From positions 2,604,001 to 2,668,000 of the forward strand of contig NZ_CP098740.1 in NCBI RefSeq assembly GCF_026167665.1: a stretch of DNA of 64,000 nucleotides, in the 5' to 3' direction. Made by a program: the position numbers and the translations under genes. The notes under the pieces are model-generated. The model was not told where the DNA came from. It searched no databases and saw only the letters and a list, made by a program, of their open reading frames with translations. This DNA is from Streptomyces drozdowiczii (GTDB lineage: Bacteria; Actinomycetota; Actinomycetes; Streptomycetales; Streptomycetaceae). Positions 53,572-61,893 of the stretch are shown piece after piece (the first letter of the stretch is position 1; each line of letters opens with the position of its first letter).

Positions 53572-54120
53572 TCACAACGGCAGCTCGCCAGCTGCCGCAA
53601 TTTCTCTTTGAATCCAAGCTTCGTCATCAGCCTGAAGAACCCCCTCGCCATCAAGGAAGAAGATTCCATCTCTATAACATTGAACAAAGCTTTCGGCCAT
53701 CTGGCTGATGCTCCGGTACGCGATTCTTGATTCTTCGCCGACTACGACGCTCACAACATAGGAAAGTCCCGCGTCTTGATCGTATGACGCCGCGTAGAAA
53801 TCACCTCCACCTGACCCCAGCAGTGGATAGAAATCAGAAAGCAGGATGGCTTCGCGCGGATAGGCAACCCTGATCGAAAGCGAATCTTCTACGGATAGCG
53901 GTTCGTACCCTGGAATTAGCGCCGCATCATTCTGGATTTGCCCGGAACGATGCATGACGCCATTACATGCACCGAACCAGCCTGCAACTTCCGAAGGGAC
54001 TGCCTTACCGAAGGAACTTTCCAAGAATCGGACTGAAACTCCCGGTACCCTGTCAGCCACGACGGGAAGTTCGAGATGTTCCGCTTCGCGCCAAAGCGCC
54101 ATAAGCCAGTCTTGTTGCAC
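53572..54120 (-). CDS. SMI1/KNR4 (SUKH) family probable immunity protein
   Basis: 182 residues with the SUKH pattern: an N-terminal helix, RFLESSFGKAVPSEVAGWFGACNG (the P-x-x-Y/W...NG block), a strand-rich middle (AILLSDFYPLLGSGGGDFYAASYD, the G-D-F block) and SQMAESFVQCYRDGIFF at the end. SUKH proteins are common immunity partners of contact-dependent and Rhs toxins, often nucleases. It lies 12 bases downstream of the displaced NucA/NucB-like toxin module. GTG start after GAGGAGA. AT-rich relative to the core. Confidence 0.8.
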   Translation of the reverse strand: MQQDWLMALWREAEHLELPVVADRVPGVSVRFLESSFGKAVPSEVAGWFGACNGVMHRSGQIQNDAALIPGYEPLSVEDSLSIRVAYPREAILLSDFYPLLGSGGGDFYAASYDQDAGLSYVVSVVVGEESRIAYRSISQMAESFVQCYRDGIFFLDGEGVLQADDEAWIQREIAAAGELPL

Positions 54121-54132
54121 CCTATTTTCTCC

Positions 54133-54588
54133 TCATCGGACTCTGACCAGGAACTGATCGCCGACATCAACCCCGGCATCTCGATAGAAATTCTTCAGGG
54201 CCGCACCGTGGCTGGATTTGATTGATCCAGGGGAAAGAGTGAGCGTGGCGCCCCGCCCTCCCTCAACAGTCGAGGCAAAAGGATACTCTTCCCAAATTGC
54301 ATTCGCTGCGAACCGCCGTGGGCGAGGTGCGTGTGCCTGCGCCTGGCGCCGCGCCGCCCTGGTCGCTGCCTCCCCTCCAGCTCTCTTCGTCACAATGGCT
54401 GGAGCTCCGCCTGCCACTGCCCGCTGGAAGTTGGCCGCCTGCGGCGCGTGCGCCGCTGAATCGATCTCATGCACTGGGAGGGCTGTCGCCTCGCCAGCGG
54501 AATCTACCGCGAATGCAATCGGACAGGAGCCACTATTTGCATATGGGCGAGGACCGGCGTGGCCCCCGCCAGCACATAGTACGTGTGC
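54133..54588 (-). pseudogene. displaced toxin module: HINT end plus NucA/NucB-like nuclease domain
   Basis: Reading leftwards from 54588, TYYVLAGATPVLAH is the end of a pretoxin HINT domain; a one-base loss then shifts into NSGSCPIAFAVDSAG and the toxin part, which ends EEYPFASTVEGG, SPGSIKSSHGAALKNFY and VGDQFLVRVR. That is the NucA/NucB DNase pattern (normally CDEYPFAST; the Cys is Trp here). 24 bases at 54565-54588 are identical to 58448-58471 in the main Rhs gene. There is no start, secretion signal or Rhs core, so it is a silent cassette. The SUKH gene follows directly. Confidence 0.75.
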
Positions 54589-54678
54589 TAAGCGGTACCC
54601 CTCTACCTGCTTTTATGCAGGTCAAGCGCGGTTTGCTGGTCCGGTGAGGTACGTGGGTGTCCGTGGTTGTGCGGGGTT

Positions 54679-54702
54679 GTTGCCGTCAGCTACTGCCGTC
54701 AG
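54679..54702. repeat. 24-bp direct repeat, left copy
   Basis: Begins GTTGCCGTCAGC and is identical over 24 bases to 55716-55739. The pair brackets the NUDIX gene and the integrase fragment. Confidence 0.8.
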
Positions 54703-54707
54703 ACGAT

Positions 54708-55178
54708 TCAGCCCAGGTACGGCTTTTCGCGGTGTTCCAGGAAGTGCTGGAGCCTGAGTCGTTGGGTGTGGTGCATCGTCAACTGCTCGATCTCTTCCGG
54801 CGGTACGAACCGGAGTTCGGTGGACTCGTCGGAGATCTCCAGTCGGCCGTCCGTGATGCGGGCGGTGAAGCAGACGTTGAACCGGCGGCGGACCTCGCCG
54901 TCGGTGTAGGCGATGATGTGTTTCGGGCCGGTGTAGGTGCCGACCAGGCCGGTGATCTCGATGTCGAGGCCGGTTTCTTCCTTGACTTTGCGGACGGCTG
55001 TGCCTGGCAGGGAGTCGGTGAGGTCCATGCCGCCGCCGGGCAGTGCCCATAGGTCGTTGTCGCGGCGGCGCTGGAGGAGGATGCGGCCGTGGCCGTCGGT
55101 GACGACGGCGAATGCGGCGACGACCATGCTGTTCGGTTTGGGTGCGTTCGGGTCGTCGTAGTACTCGGTGCGGGCCAC
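54708..55178 (-). CDS. NUDIX hydrolase
   Basis: 156 residues. Nudix box region GGGMDLTDSLPGTAVRKVKEETG: the expected pattern Gx5Ex7REUxEExGU is present with Asp for the first Glu and Lys for the Glu of RE, while the metal-binding EE pair is kept. It probably still binds nucleotide-type substrates; the changes may lower activity. The start at ATG 55178 lies 11 bases into the opposite-strand integrase fragment, so the 5' region has been rearranged and the native promoter may be lost. Confidence 0.85.
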   Translation of the reverse strand: MARTEYYDDPNAPKPNSMVVAAFAVVTDGHGRILLQRRRDNDLWALPGGGMDLTDSLPGTAVRKVKEETGLDIEITGLVGTYTGPKHIIAYTDGEVRRRFNVCFTARITDGRLEISDESTELRFVPPEEIEQLTMHHTQRLRLQHFLEHREKPYLG

Positions 55179-55671
55179 GGTCAGCCTTCATCTCGACGAG
55201 GGCACCGCCGCCATCCGCCGCACACTTCAGCGAACCGCCGCAGGCGGGCTCATCACGCTGCCCACCAAGACCCGGGCTTCCGAGCGCCGCATCGCCCTCC
55301 CCACCCGCTGCCTCCAGTCACTGAAGCTCCACCACGAACAGCAGAAACGCGAGCACGAGGCCGCGGGCAGCATGTGGCAGCCCGACGGGCATGTGTTCAC
55401 CACCGCGCAGGGCCGACCGATCGACCCGACCAACCTCGCCCGCGCCTTCAACACGCTCCTCCGCACGGCCGGCCTCCGCCGCATCCGCTTCCACGACCTC
55501 CGGCACTCCACCGCCACCCTGCGCCTGGAACAGGGCGTCGAACTCGTCGTGATTAAGGAACTCCTCGGCCACGCCCCCATCGGCGTCACCGCCACCGTCT
55601 ACGCCCACGTACGCCTCCGCCTCCAACGGGAGGCCCTGACGACGCTCGTGAACGCCCTCGACCGCCCCTGA
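55168..55671 (+). pseudogene. C-terminal fragment of a tyrosine-recombinase integrase
   Basis: About 165 residues of the catalytic domain: TLPTKTRASERRIALP (catalytic Lys region), FHDLRHSTATLRLEQG (HxxR box), IKELLGHAPIGVTATVYAHV (final His and Tyr). The first catalytic arginine block and the whole N-terminal half are missing; homology begins about where the NUDIX gene starts on the other strand. It is therefore an inactive remnant of a phage or integrative element. Confidence 0.85.
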
Positions 55672-55680
55672 CCGCGCACA

Positions 55681-55720
55681 GCAACGGCGGCGAACGCCCC
55701 CTTATGTTCGCCGCCGTTGC
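55681..55720. terminator. hairpin after the integrase fragment
   Basis: GCAACGGCGGCGAAC / GTTCGCCGCCGTTGC, perfect 15-bp arms, 10-nt loop, 9 bases after the integrase stop. Confidence 0.75.
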
Positions 55721-55739
55721 CGTCAGCTACTGCCGTCAG
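55716..55739. repeat. 24-bp direct repeat, right copy
   Basis: Identical to 54679-54702; its first bases overlap the hairpin after the integrase fragment. Confidence 0.8.
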
Positions 55740-55824
55740 GTGACGCATAACGACAGATAATGGACTAGTGCCGATCTCGAATATTCACTAAGCGAACGTC
55801 GGAACGGTCTGAGGACACCGGACT

Positions 55825-56073
55825 TCAGTCCGCATCACCAGCGATGATGCGCGCCGCATCTGTTACTACCTCGCTCCACACTTGAAGCCCCTCAGCCTCG
55901 AACTCCTCCAGGAGAGCCCGGCGCACTTCGCCCATCGGCCGCCCATGGTGACTGGCCCGGACACGCTCAAGTGCTCGTTGGTACGCAGCGACATACTCGC
56001 GAACCTCCGGCATCGCTTCGTCGTAACCATCAGCGCTCGACACATTCAGCTCGCTCTCGTTCTTTCGGTACAT
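55825..56073 (-). CDS. small hypothetical protein
   Basis: 82 residues: a polar N-terminus, then a charged helical body (EVREYVAAYQRALERVRASHHGRP, EVRRALLEEFEAEGLQVWSEVV). No membrane span, no cysteine, no known motif. An internal ATG (MPEVREY) could be the true start. It lies 50 bases from the left end of the IS element. Function unknown. Confidence 0.6.
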   Translation of the reverse strand: MYRKNESELNVSSADGYDEAMPEVREYVAAYQRALERVRASHHGRPMGEVRRALLEEFEAEGLQVWSEVVTDAARIIAGDAD

Positions 56074-56150
56074 CGAGCATCAGAAGTTCAGTCGTTGCAC
56101 GAGGCTTAGCGAAGACATTGACCTGACCCCTTTGGGGCCGACACGTCCGA

Positions 56151-57031
56151 TTATGCCGCGAGTGTGAGGGGGTGGCTTCTTCGTTGCCGTTCCTCGTGCG
56201 GCGTCTGGTAGCCGATGGCTGAGTGGAGACGGCGGTGGTTGTAGTAGATGATCCACCGGAACGTGTCCGCCCTGGCCTCGGCCCTCGTCGGCCAAGTCTC
56301 CCTTCCTATCTCGGATTTGAGGCTGCCGAAGAAGGACTCTGCGGCAGCGTTGTCGTAGCAGGATCCGGTCCGGCCCATCGACTGGCGGATGTCCAGCTCA
56401 CGGCAGGTTTCTGCATGAGCCGGGACGTGTACTGGCTGCCGCGGTCGGTGTGGAAGATCGCGTTGCCCGCCGTGCGGCCCTGCTGATGGGCCATGCGCAG
56501 AGCCGCTTCGGTCAGTTCCGCCTGCATGTGATCGGCGATCGACCAGCCGACCAGTTCCTTCGTGCACAGGTCGATCACCGTCGCCAGGTACAGCTTGCCT
56601 TCCCCGGTGGGCAGCTCGGTGATGTCTCCGACGAGTTTCAGACCGGCCATCGGAGCGGTGAAGTCCCGCCTGACCAGATCCCTCGCCGGCACCGCCTTCC
56701 TGTCCTGGCGGGTCAACGACTTGCGCCGACGCTTGGACATGCCCTGTATGGCGTGCTCGTGCATGATCCGCGCGACCCGTTTCCTGTTCGCCACGACACC
56801 CCGGCGGTGCAGGGCCCGGGTGACACGCAGGGCCCCGTAGGTTCCCGACGAGGCATCGTGGATCTGCCGGATCTCTACGAGCAGGTCCTCGTCCGAGGCG
56901 CTCTTCGCGTCTCTGGCGGGCTGGCGCTCCTTCCATCCGTAGTAGCTGGATCTGTCCCATCCCAGCAGGTCACACACCCTTTTGACCGGGTGTTCCGCGC
57001 GGATCTCATCAACGAAGCGGTAGCGGATCAC
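56151..57031 (-). pseudogene. IS3 transposase OrfB (DDE catalytic part), frameshifted
   Basis: The first frame (to about 56416) has the HTH_21-like region and the catalytic domain start: LVGDITELPTGEGKLYLATVIDL (first Asp) and HTDRGSQYTSRLM (second Asp). It then reads QKPAVSW and stops at 56306. In the neighbouring frame the true continuation ETCRELDIRQSMGRTG, NAAAESFFGSLKSE (final Glu) and YYNHRRLHSAIGY runs to 56151. One base is missing just after the CTCATG codons. The restored length is about 293 residues. Confidence 0.85.
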
Positions 57032-57369
57032 TGCCCCGTCTCCCGTGCGAAATAGGCGGCTGCCTTCTGCAGGATGTCGATGTCCTGCCGGGCATGCGCC
57101 AGCTCGTGATTCCGCTCGGACAGCAGCCGGTCCAACTCGCGGACCTGCGCTTTCAGCGCTTCGACCTCCCGGCTCACCGCGACGTCACCGCCGTCGTTGC
57201 CGGCTGCCTTGCGCCTCCGGCCCAGTTCGCGCTCCACCCAGGTGCCCAGCGTCGCTTTGTGCACGCCCAGCGACCGGGCGATGTCCGCGACCGGCCTCTC
57301 CGGCGAGGAGAGCACCAACTCGACCGCGTCGTTCTTGAACTCTTCCGGGAACTGCTTGCCACGAGCCAT
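57028..57369 (-). CDS. IS3 transposase OrfA
   Basis: 113 residues: N-terminal helix-turn-helix (FPEEFKNDAVELVLSS, VADIARSLGVHKATLGTWV) and a C-terminal leucine-zipper-like helix (VEALKAQVRELDRLLSERNHELAHARQDIDILQKA). It overlaps OrfB by 4 bases, where programmed frameshifting usually joins the two in this family. The start is ATG 57369. Confidence 0.9.
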   Translation of the reverse strand: MARGKQFPEEFKNDAVELVLSSPERPVADIARSLGVHKATLGTWVERELGRRRKAAGNDGGDVAVSREVEALKAQVRELDRLLSERNHELAHARQDIDILQKAAAYFARETGQ

Positions 57370-57436
57370 GGCAGACCACTTCCACCCGCAGGCCGCCACG
57401 CGACCTGCCGTTCAGGTGTCGGCATCGAAGGGGTCA

Positions 57437-57526
57437 CTTCACCAAGCCATCGACACCCTCGGCGCCGCCCTCAGCCGAGCCGACGACGGCAACGACGATC
57501 CATCTGCCGTGGCCGTCGTCCGCTGA
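57437..57526 (+). pseudogene. extreme C-terminus of a second integrase, cut by the IS element
   Basis: From the IS right end the plus strand reads HQAIDTLGAALSRADD and ends AVAVVR with TGA at 57524-57526. The QAIDTLG segment and the following tandem TTGCCGTCA motifs (57529-57550) are typical of the 3' end of Streptomyces integrase genes. It differs from the fragment at 55168, so two integrases left traces here. Confidence 0.55.
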
Positions 57527-57557
57527 CGTTGCCGTCACCGTTGCCGTCAAACGACAC

Positions 57558-57592
57558 GGGAGCCCCACCGAGCACAGCTCGGTGGGGCTCCC
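57558..57592 (+). terminator. terminator after the integrase remnant
   Basis: GGGAGCCCCACCGAGC / GCTCGGTGGGGCTCCC, 16-bp perfect stem with ACA loop, followed by GTTTT. Confidence 0.8.
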
Positions 57593-57625
57593 GTTTTCAG
57601 CTCTCCTGAAAGGCGAGAAATCCGA

Positions 57626-58096
57626 TCAGTCCGATCGGACGAGGTCAGCAAGTTCGATTAGATACTCGTTAAACCTCAAGTCGCCATGAGCGGAAAAAAG
57701 CACCTCAAAGGCCGCCTGAAGAGCCATATTTGGGGCTTCCTTCAAATCGCACAGAGGGACCGTTGAAACCACATCGGAAAAGCTATAGGAGAGCTCCACC
57801 GCGCCTCCTACCATCACAGCTGTAATTGAATCCTGAGTTTGCGAGGATTCTACAACTGACGCACCGGAAGATACGACTTCGCGGCACAGCTGAACAAGCA
57901 TCAGAACAAAGTCCACGACGGGGAGGCCAGGCGTCCTCAATTGAACCTCGTTGCACCCATCGCCGATCACCACGTCGGAACTGAAGCAGTGAAAAGTCAG
58001 GTCATCGGCCGTTAGCGTGCGAGCTGAGAGTCCCGACAGGCCGTCGGCACCCCAGGACGGATCGTCGATGCGAGGTAGGAATGTAAACGAGATCAC
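57626..58096 (-). CDS. probable immunity protein to the Rhs toxin
   Basis: 156 residues, acidic, no signal peptide or membrane span (LPVVDFVLMLVQLCREVVSSG is amphipathic rather than a clear span). The GTG start lies 8 bases after the Rhs stop with GGGGACG in between, the standard place for a cognate immunity gene. AT-richer than the core. No family is recognised, so the immunity role rests on position, size and composition. Confidence 0.7.
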   Translation of the reverse strand: MISFTFLPRIDDPSWGADGLSGLSARTLTADDLTFHCFSSDVVIGDGCNEVQLRTPGLPVVDFVLMLVQLCREVVSSGASVVESSQTQDSITAVMVGGAVELSYSFSDVVSTVPLCDLKEAPNMALQAAFEVLFSAHGDLRFNEYLIELADLVRSD

Positions 58097-58104
58097 TTCG
58101 TCCC

Positions 58105-60161
58105 CTAGTACATAAACTTCGGCATCGCGGTGACGAAGTTCCCCGCACCATCAACGGCTATTCTCATGCCGTTCTGGCCCATCGCACCGACTTCCACATC
58201 GCCGAAATCGTAGTCGATGTAATATCCGCCGCGAGGGTCGGACTTAGACCTAGGAACCTGCGTTCCGTTCTTGATCGCCTCATCCACCATCCCTCGGAAT
58301 CGGGTCTTGTCGATGCCATCGGCAAATACATTCTCCACCTTTCCGGCCTTATGGTAGGCCCCTCCAGGTGAATGCTGGTCCCAAGCGTGGTCAAACTGCC
58401 GGGTTCCTACAACGCAGTTTGCATTGTGGACCAGTACCGGAGTCTTACCCGCCAGCACATAGTACGTGTGCAGGTCCCTGACAGTGAGGTTGTGGACCGT
58501 CGCTGCTTGAGTCCAGCGTTCGACCCCGTCGATCCGCACCAGGGCGCCGGCACTCGTGCGGAGTTGCTCTCCCGCCTCAAGGTCGGTGGCTTCGATCCAG
58601 GCGTTGAGTTCAGGCACCCAGAAGGGGTGGCCGTCCGTGGCGGTGACTGAGGCCGTGTCATCGCCCTTGTCGCCGTCCGTGTCGATCGTGACCTTGACCA
58701 GGTGCTTGAGGCCCTGGCCCTTGATCTCGGCCGTGACCTCTCGGGCCTTTGTCTCTCCTGATTCAGGGTCTGTGGCGAGAACCCTGTCACCGATCTTGAC
58801 CTCTTCGATCGGTTTTGAGGTCCCGTCTGCCATCAGGACGGCGGTGCCCGGCACGAAGCTGTTGCAGCCGCCCCTCATCAGCTTGTTGGCGAGCTTCGAC
58901 TTGCTGAGCCAGTTCTTGACTCCGCTGATCAGCTTGTCGCCGAGCTTCCAGAGGCGCTTGCCGAGGTCTGCCGCCTTTTTCCACTTCCAAGGCACGCCGT
59001 ACTTCTTGGCCAGCTTGCCGACGATTCCGCCGACCGCACTGGAAATGATGTTGACCGCGGTTGCGCCGCACGCGCCGAGTGCTCCGGTTGTGAAGCAGTC
59101 CAGGGCGTCGGTGATGCCCAGTTCGTCTGCGGCGATCTTGGCCAGTTCCTTGGCCGCTGCTATCGCCCGCTGCTTGGCGATGTCCGCGTCCGTCTGGGCC
59201 TGGCGGGCCTTGTAATCAGACGGGGTCTCGGTGGGCGCCTGCACCCCGTAGTACGTGTAGTACTGCCCTGTGGGCTTGACGTCCCAGCCGCCGTTGCCGG
59301 TCGGCTTGCAGGCGACGCCGACCAGGGCGCAGTCGTCCGGCGCCAGGCCGCCCGGGTCCGAGAACGTGACCGGGTTGTTGAGGCTGTACGCGTAGCCGTT
59401 GATCTGCTGCGGGTCGGTGTAGTCGATGATCGGGTCGGCGGAGATGAACCGGCCCGTCGAGTCGTCGTACTCCCGCGCTCCGAGGGTCGTGAGGCCCGTG
59501 ACCTTCTGGACCGTGCCGCCCACGAAGCCCTTGTCGTCGACCCAGTCCGTCGCAGACCCTTCGCGTTCCGCTCCGAAGGGGTCCATGCGGCGGCGCTGGG
59601 TGGCGCCGGTGGCCGCGTTCACGGCGAGCTGCGCCGTGCCGTGGTGGTCGGAGGCGAGGAAGGTGACACCGCCGTTGTCCCTGACCGCCACGGTCTGGCC
59701 GGCCAGGCTGTAATAGCGCGCGGCCGTCACCGCACCCGTGGACTTCTTCAGGTGCAGTTCCATGCCGGGCAGGTAGAACGTCGTCTCTTCGGCCGTCTTG
59801 CTGAGCAGGCGGTCGCCCGATGCGTCGTAGACGTAATCGGTAGTGGCGCCGTCCGCGTTGGTGACCTTGGTCAGCTCACCCTGCTTGTCCCAGCTCAGCT
59901 TCTGTGCGTCGCCGTTGAGGACGCGCTGCTCGGTGTTGCCGGTCGCATCGTAGGAGTACGTGTTGGCCAGCTTGACGGCGGGAGTACTCGACGTGGCCGT
60001 GGTGTCCACGACCTCGGTGGTGAGCTGGTGGACCGGACGTTACCGCCGTCGTCGTAGGTGTAACGGGCGTCGTACGCCACCGAGGCAGCGCCCTGTACAT
60101 CGACTCGGGCGTTGATTGCCGACTGGCGACCTGTGCTCGCCCAGGGCATGGCTGGTTGCAC
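58105..60161 (-). CDS. truncated Rhs-family polymorphic toxin with HINT domain
   Basis: The main frame (58105-60009, 634 residues) carries Rhs YD repeats (YSYDATGNTEQR, YVYDASGDRLLS), the core end AREYDDSTGRFISADP and NGYAYSLNNPVTFSDPGG, a pretoxin region, a HINT autoprotease (CNSFVPGTAVLMADG to HTYYVLAGKTPVLVHN), and about 100 residues of toxin (FDHAWDQHSPGGAYHKAG to GNFVTAMPKF). One base near 60035 would add the YDDGGNVR segment back to 60161. Rhs proteins normally exceed 1,500 residues with a signal and shell domains; all of that is gone, so secretion is doubtful. The toxin resembles BECR-fold RNases only loosely. Confidence 0.82.
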
Positions 60162-60231
60162 TCCAGGGCCCCACCATCGGACGCGAGATTCGCAACTGTG
60201 CGTAATGCAAAGAGCATTACTGAGGCCGGGC

Positions 60232-60555
60232 TCAGGTAAGGGTCTCCCCCAGCCCCACCAGGTCCAGCAGTGCCCGGAGTTCCGGTGGGGTGCCGTGCAG
60301 GCGCAGGCTCGGTGCGCCCGCTCTGCGGGCCGTCAGGGAGAGGCGGGCGATCGCCTCGATCGTCGTCAGGTCCGGGTGGGCGACCGCGCTCGCGTCGCAG
60401 GCCGCCTCCGGGGTCGGGGACGTCGTCAGGGCCGCCGCCAGTTCCGTGCAGAGGCGGGGGACATCGGCCCGGGTGAGGGGGTCCGGGAGGACGACGGCGG
60501 CCGCCGGCTGCTCGGGGTTCATGTTCAGCAGACCGGCGGCGCGCCGGGAATTCAT
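60232..60555 (-). CDS. STAS-domain protein (anti-sigma factor antagonist-like)
   Basis: 107 residues with STAS features: VVLPDPLTRADVPRLCTELAAAL, CDASAVAHPDLTTIEAIARLSLTARRAG and a C-terminal amphipathic helix (ELRALLDLVGLGE). The phosphorylatable Ser/Thr of SpoIIAA-type antagonists would be expected where DLTTIEA lies. It follows deoA after 10 bases, so it is probably co-transcribed with it. Partner unknown. Confidence 0.8.
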   Translation of the reverse strand: MNSRRAAGLLNMNPEQPAAAVVLPDPLTRADVPRLCTELAAALTTSPTPEAACDASAVAHPDLTTIEAIARLSLTARRAGAPSLRLHGTPPELRALLDLVGLGETLT

Positions 60556-60565
60556 CGCATCGGGG

Positions 60566-61843
60566 TCAGGCGATGCGTTCCCGTACCACCGGGGTCGCCG
60601 TGAACGCGGTGCCCGCGGGCTCGATGTCGTACGCGTCCGGGAGCGCCTTCAGGGCGTAGTCGAACTTCTCCGGGGTGTCCGTGTGCAGCGTCAGCAGCGG
60701 CTGGCCGGCGGTGATCTCGTCGCCGGGCTTGGCGTGCAGCTCGATGCCCGCGCCGGCCTGGACCGGGTCCTCCTTGCGGGCGCGGCCCGCGCCGAGGCGC
60801 CAGGCGGCGACGCCGATGTCGTAGGCGTCCAGGCGGGTCAGGACGCCGGAGGAGGACGCCTTGATGACGTGCTGCTCGCGGGCGACCGGGAGCGCGGCGT
60901 CCGGGTCGCCGCCCTGGGCGGAGATCATGCGGCGCCAGACGTCCATCGCGGAGCCGTCCTGGAGGGCCTTCTCCGGGTCGGCGTCCTTGAGGCCGGCCGC
61001 GTCCAGCATCTCGCGGGCGAGGGCCAGCGTGAGGTCGATGACGTCCCTCGGGCCGCCGCCGGCCAGGACCTCGACGGACTCGCGGACCTCCAGGGCGTTG
61101 CCGGCGGTGAGGCCGAGCGGGGTGGACATGTCGGTGAGCAGGGCGACCGTGCGGACGCCGCTGTCGGTGCCGAGGGCGACCATGGTGGAGGCCAGCTCGC
61201 GGGCGTCGTCCAGGGTCTTCATGAAGGCGCCGGAGCCGACCTTGACGTCCAGGACCAGGGCGCCGGTGCCCTCGGCGATCTTCTTGGACATGATCGAGCT
61301 GGCGATGAGCGGGATCGCCTCGACGGTTCCGGTGACGTCGCGCAGCGCGTACAGCTTCTTGTCGGCGGGGGCCAGGCCGTCGCCCGCCGCGCAGATGACC
61401 GCGCCGGTGGTGTCGAGGACGTCCAGCATCTCGGCGTTCGAGAGGTGGGCGCGCCAGCCGGGGATGGACTCCAGCTTGTCCAGGGTGCCGCCGGTGTGGC
61501 CGAGGCCCCGGCCGCTGAGCTGGGGGACGGCCGCGCCGCAGGCGGCGACCAGCGGGGCGAGCGGCAGGGTGATCTTGTCGCCGACGCCGCCGGTGGAGTG
61601 CTTGTCCGTGGTGGGGCGGGAGAGGCCGGCGAAGTTCATCCGCTCGCCGGAGGCGATCATCGCGGCGGTCCAGCGGGCGATCTCCGTACGGTTCATGCCG
61701 TTCAGCAGGATCGCCATGGCCAGCGCGGACATCTGCTCGTCGGCGACCTCGCCGCGGGTGTACGCGTCGATGACCCAGTCGATCTGCTCGGGGGTCAGCT
61801 CGCCTCGGTCCCGCTTGGTGCGGATGACGGAGATGGCGTCCAT
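60566..61843 (-). CDS. deoA: thymidine phosphorylase
   Basis: Phosphorolyses thymidine to thymine and deoxyribose-1-phosphate. 425 residues: DKHSTGGVGDKITLPLAPLVAACG, KKIAEGTGALVLDVKVGSGAFMKT, and the C-terminal beta-rich domain (IGVAAWRLGAGRARKEDPVQAGAGIELH, seen in parts). Start ATG 61843. Its own promoter region (61844-61958) contains the CTACGCGCATAG operator variant. Confidence 0.95.
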   Translation of the reverse strand: MDAISVIRTKRDRGELTPEQIDWVIDAYTRGEVADEQMSALAMAILLNGMNRTEIARWTAAMIASGERMNFAGLSRPTTDKHSTGGVGDKITLPLAPLVAACGAAVPQLSGRGLGHTGGTLDKLESIPGWRAHLSNAEMLDVLDTTGAVICAAGDGLAPADKKLYALRDVTGTVEAIPLIASSIMSKKIAEGTGALVLDVKVGSGAFMKTLDDARELASTMVALGTDSGVRTVALLTDMSTPLGLTAGNALEVRESVEVLAGGGPRDVIDLTLALAREMLDAAGLKDADPEKALQDGSAMDVWRRMISAQGGDPDAALPVAREQHVIKASSSGVLTRLDAYDIGVAAWRLGAGRARKEDPVQAGAGIELHAKPGDEITAGQPLLTLHTDTPEKFDYALKALPDAYDIEPAGTAFTATPVVRERIA

Positions 61844-61893
61844 GGTCTGGCGTCCTTCCGGCCGGTACGTACAAACGCGTGGGTCCGGTTGAC

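Larger units (their letters stand above)
56124..57436 (-). mobile_element. IS3-family insertion sequence
   Basis: About 1.3 kb with two overlapping transposase genes on the minus strand. The ends are related inverted repeats: left TGACCCCTTTGGGGCCGACA and right (reverse complement) TGACCCCTTCGATGCCGACA. No matching target duplication was found (ACC on the left, CTT on the right). It separates an integrase C-terminal remnant (57437-57526) from whatever preceded it. OrfB is frameshifted, so the copy is probably inactive by itself. Confidence 0.85.

Noticed and set aside
53454..53687. Minus-strand 77-codon frame between the SUKH and DUF4265 genes
   Set aside because: It overlaps the SUKH 3' end, has no ribosome binding site and no recognisable motif.
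54600..55740. tRNA attachment site for the integrase fragment
   Set aside because: No tRNA-like cloverleaf was seen near the fragment or its flanking repeats.
56074..56123. Target-site duplication of the IS3-family element
   Set aside because: The three bases flanking each end (ACC and CTT) do not match.
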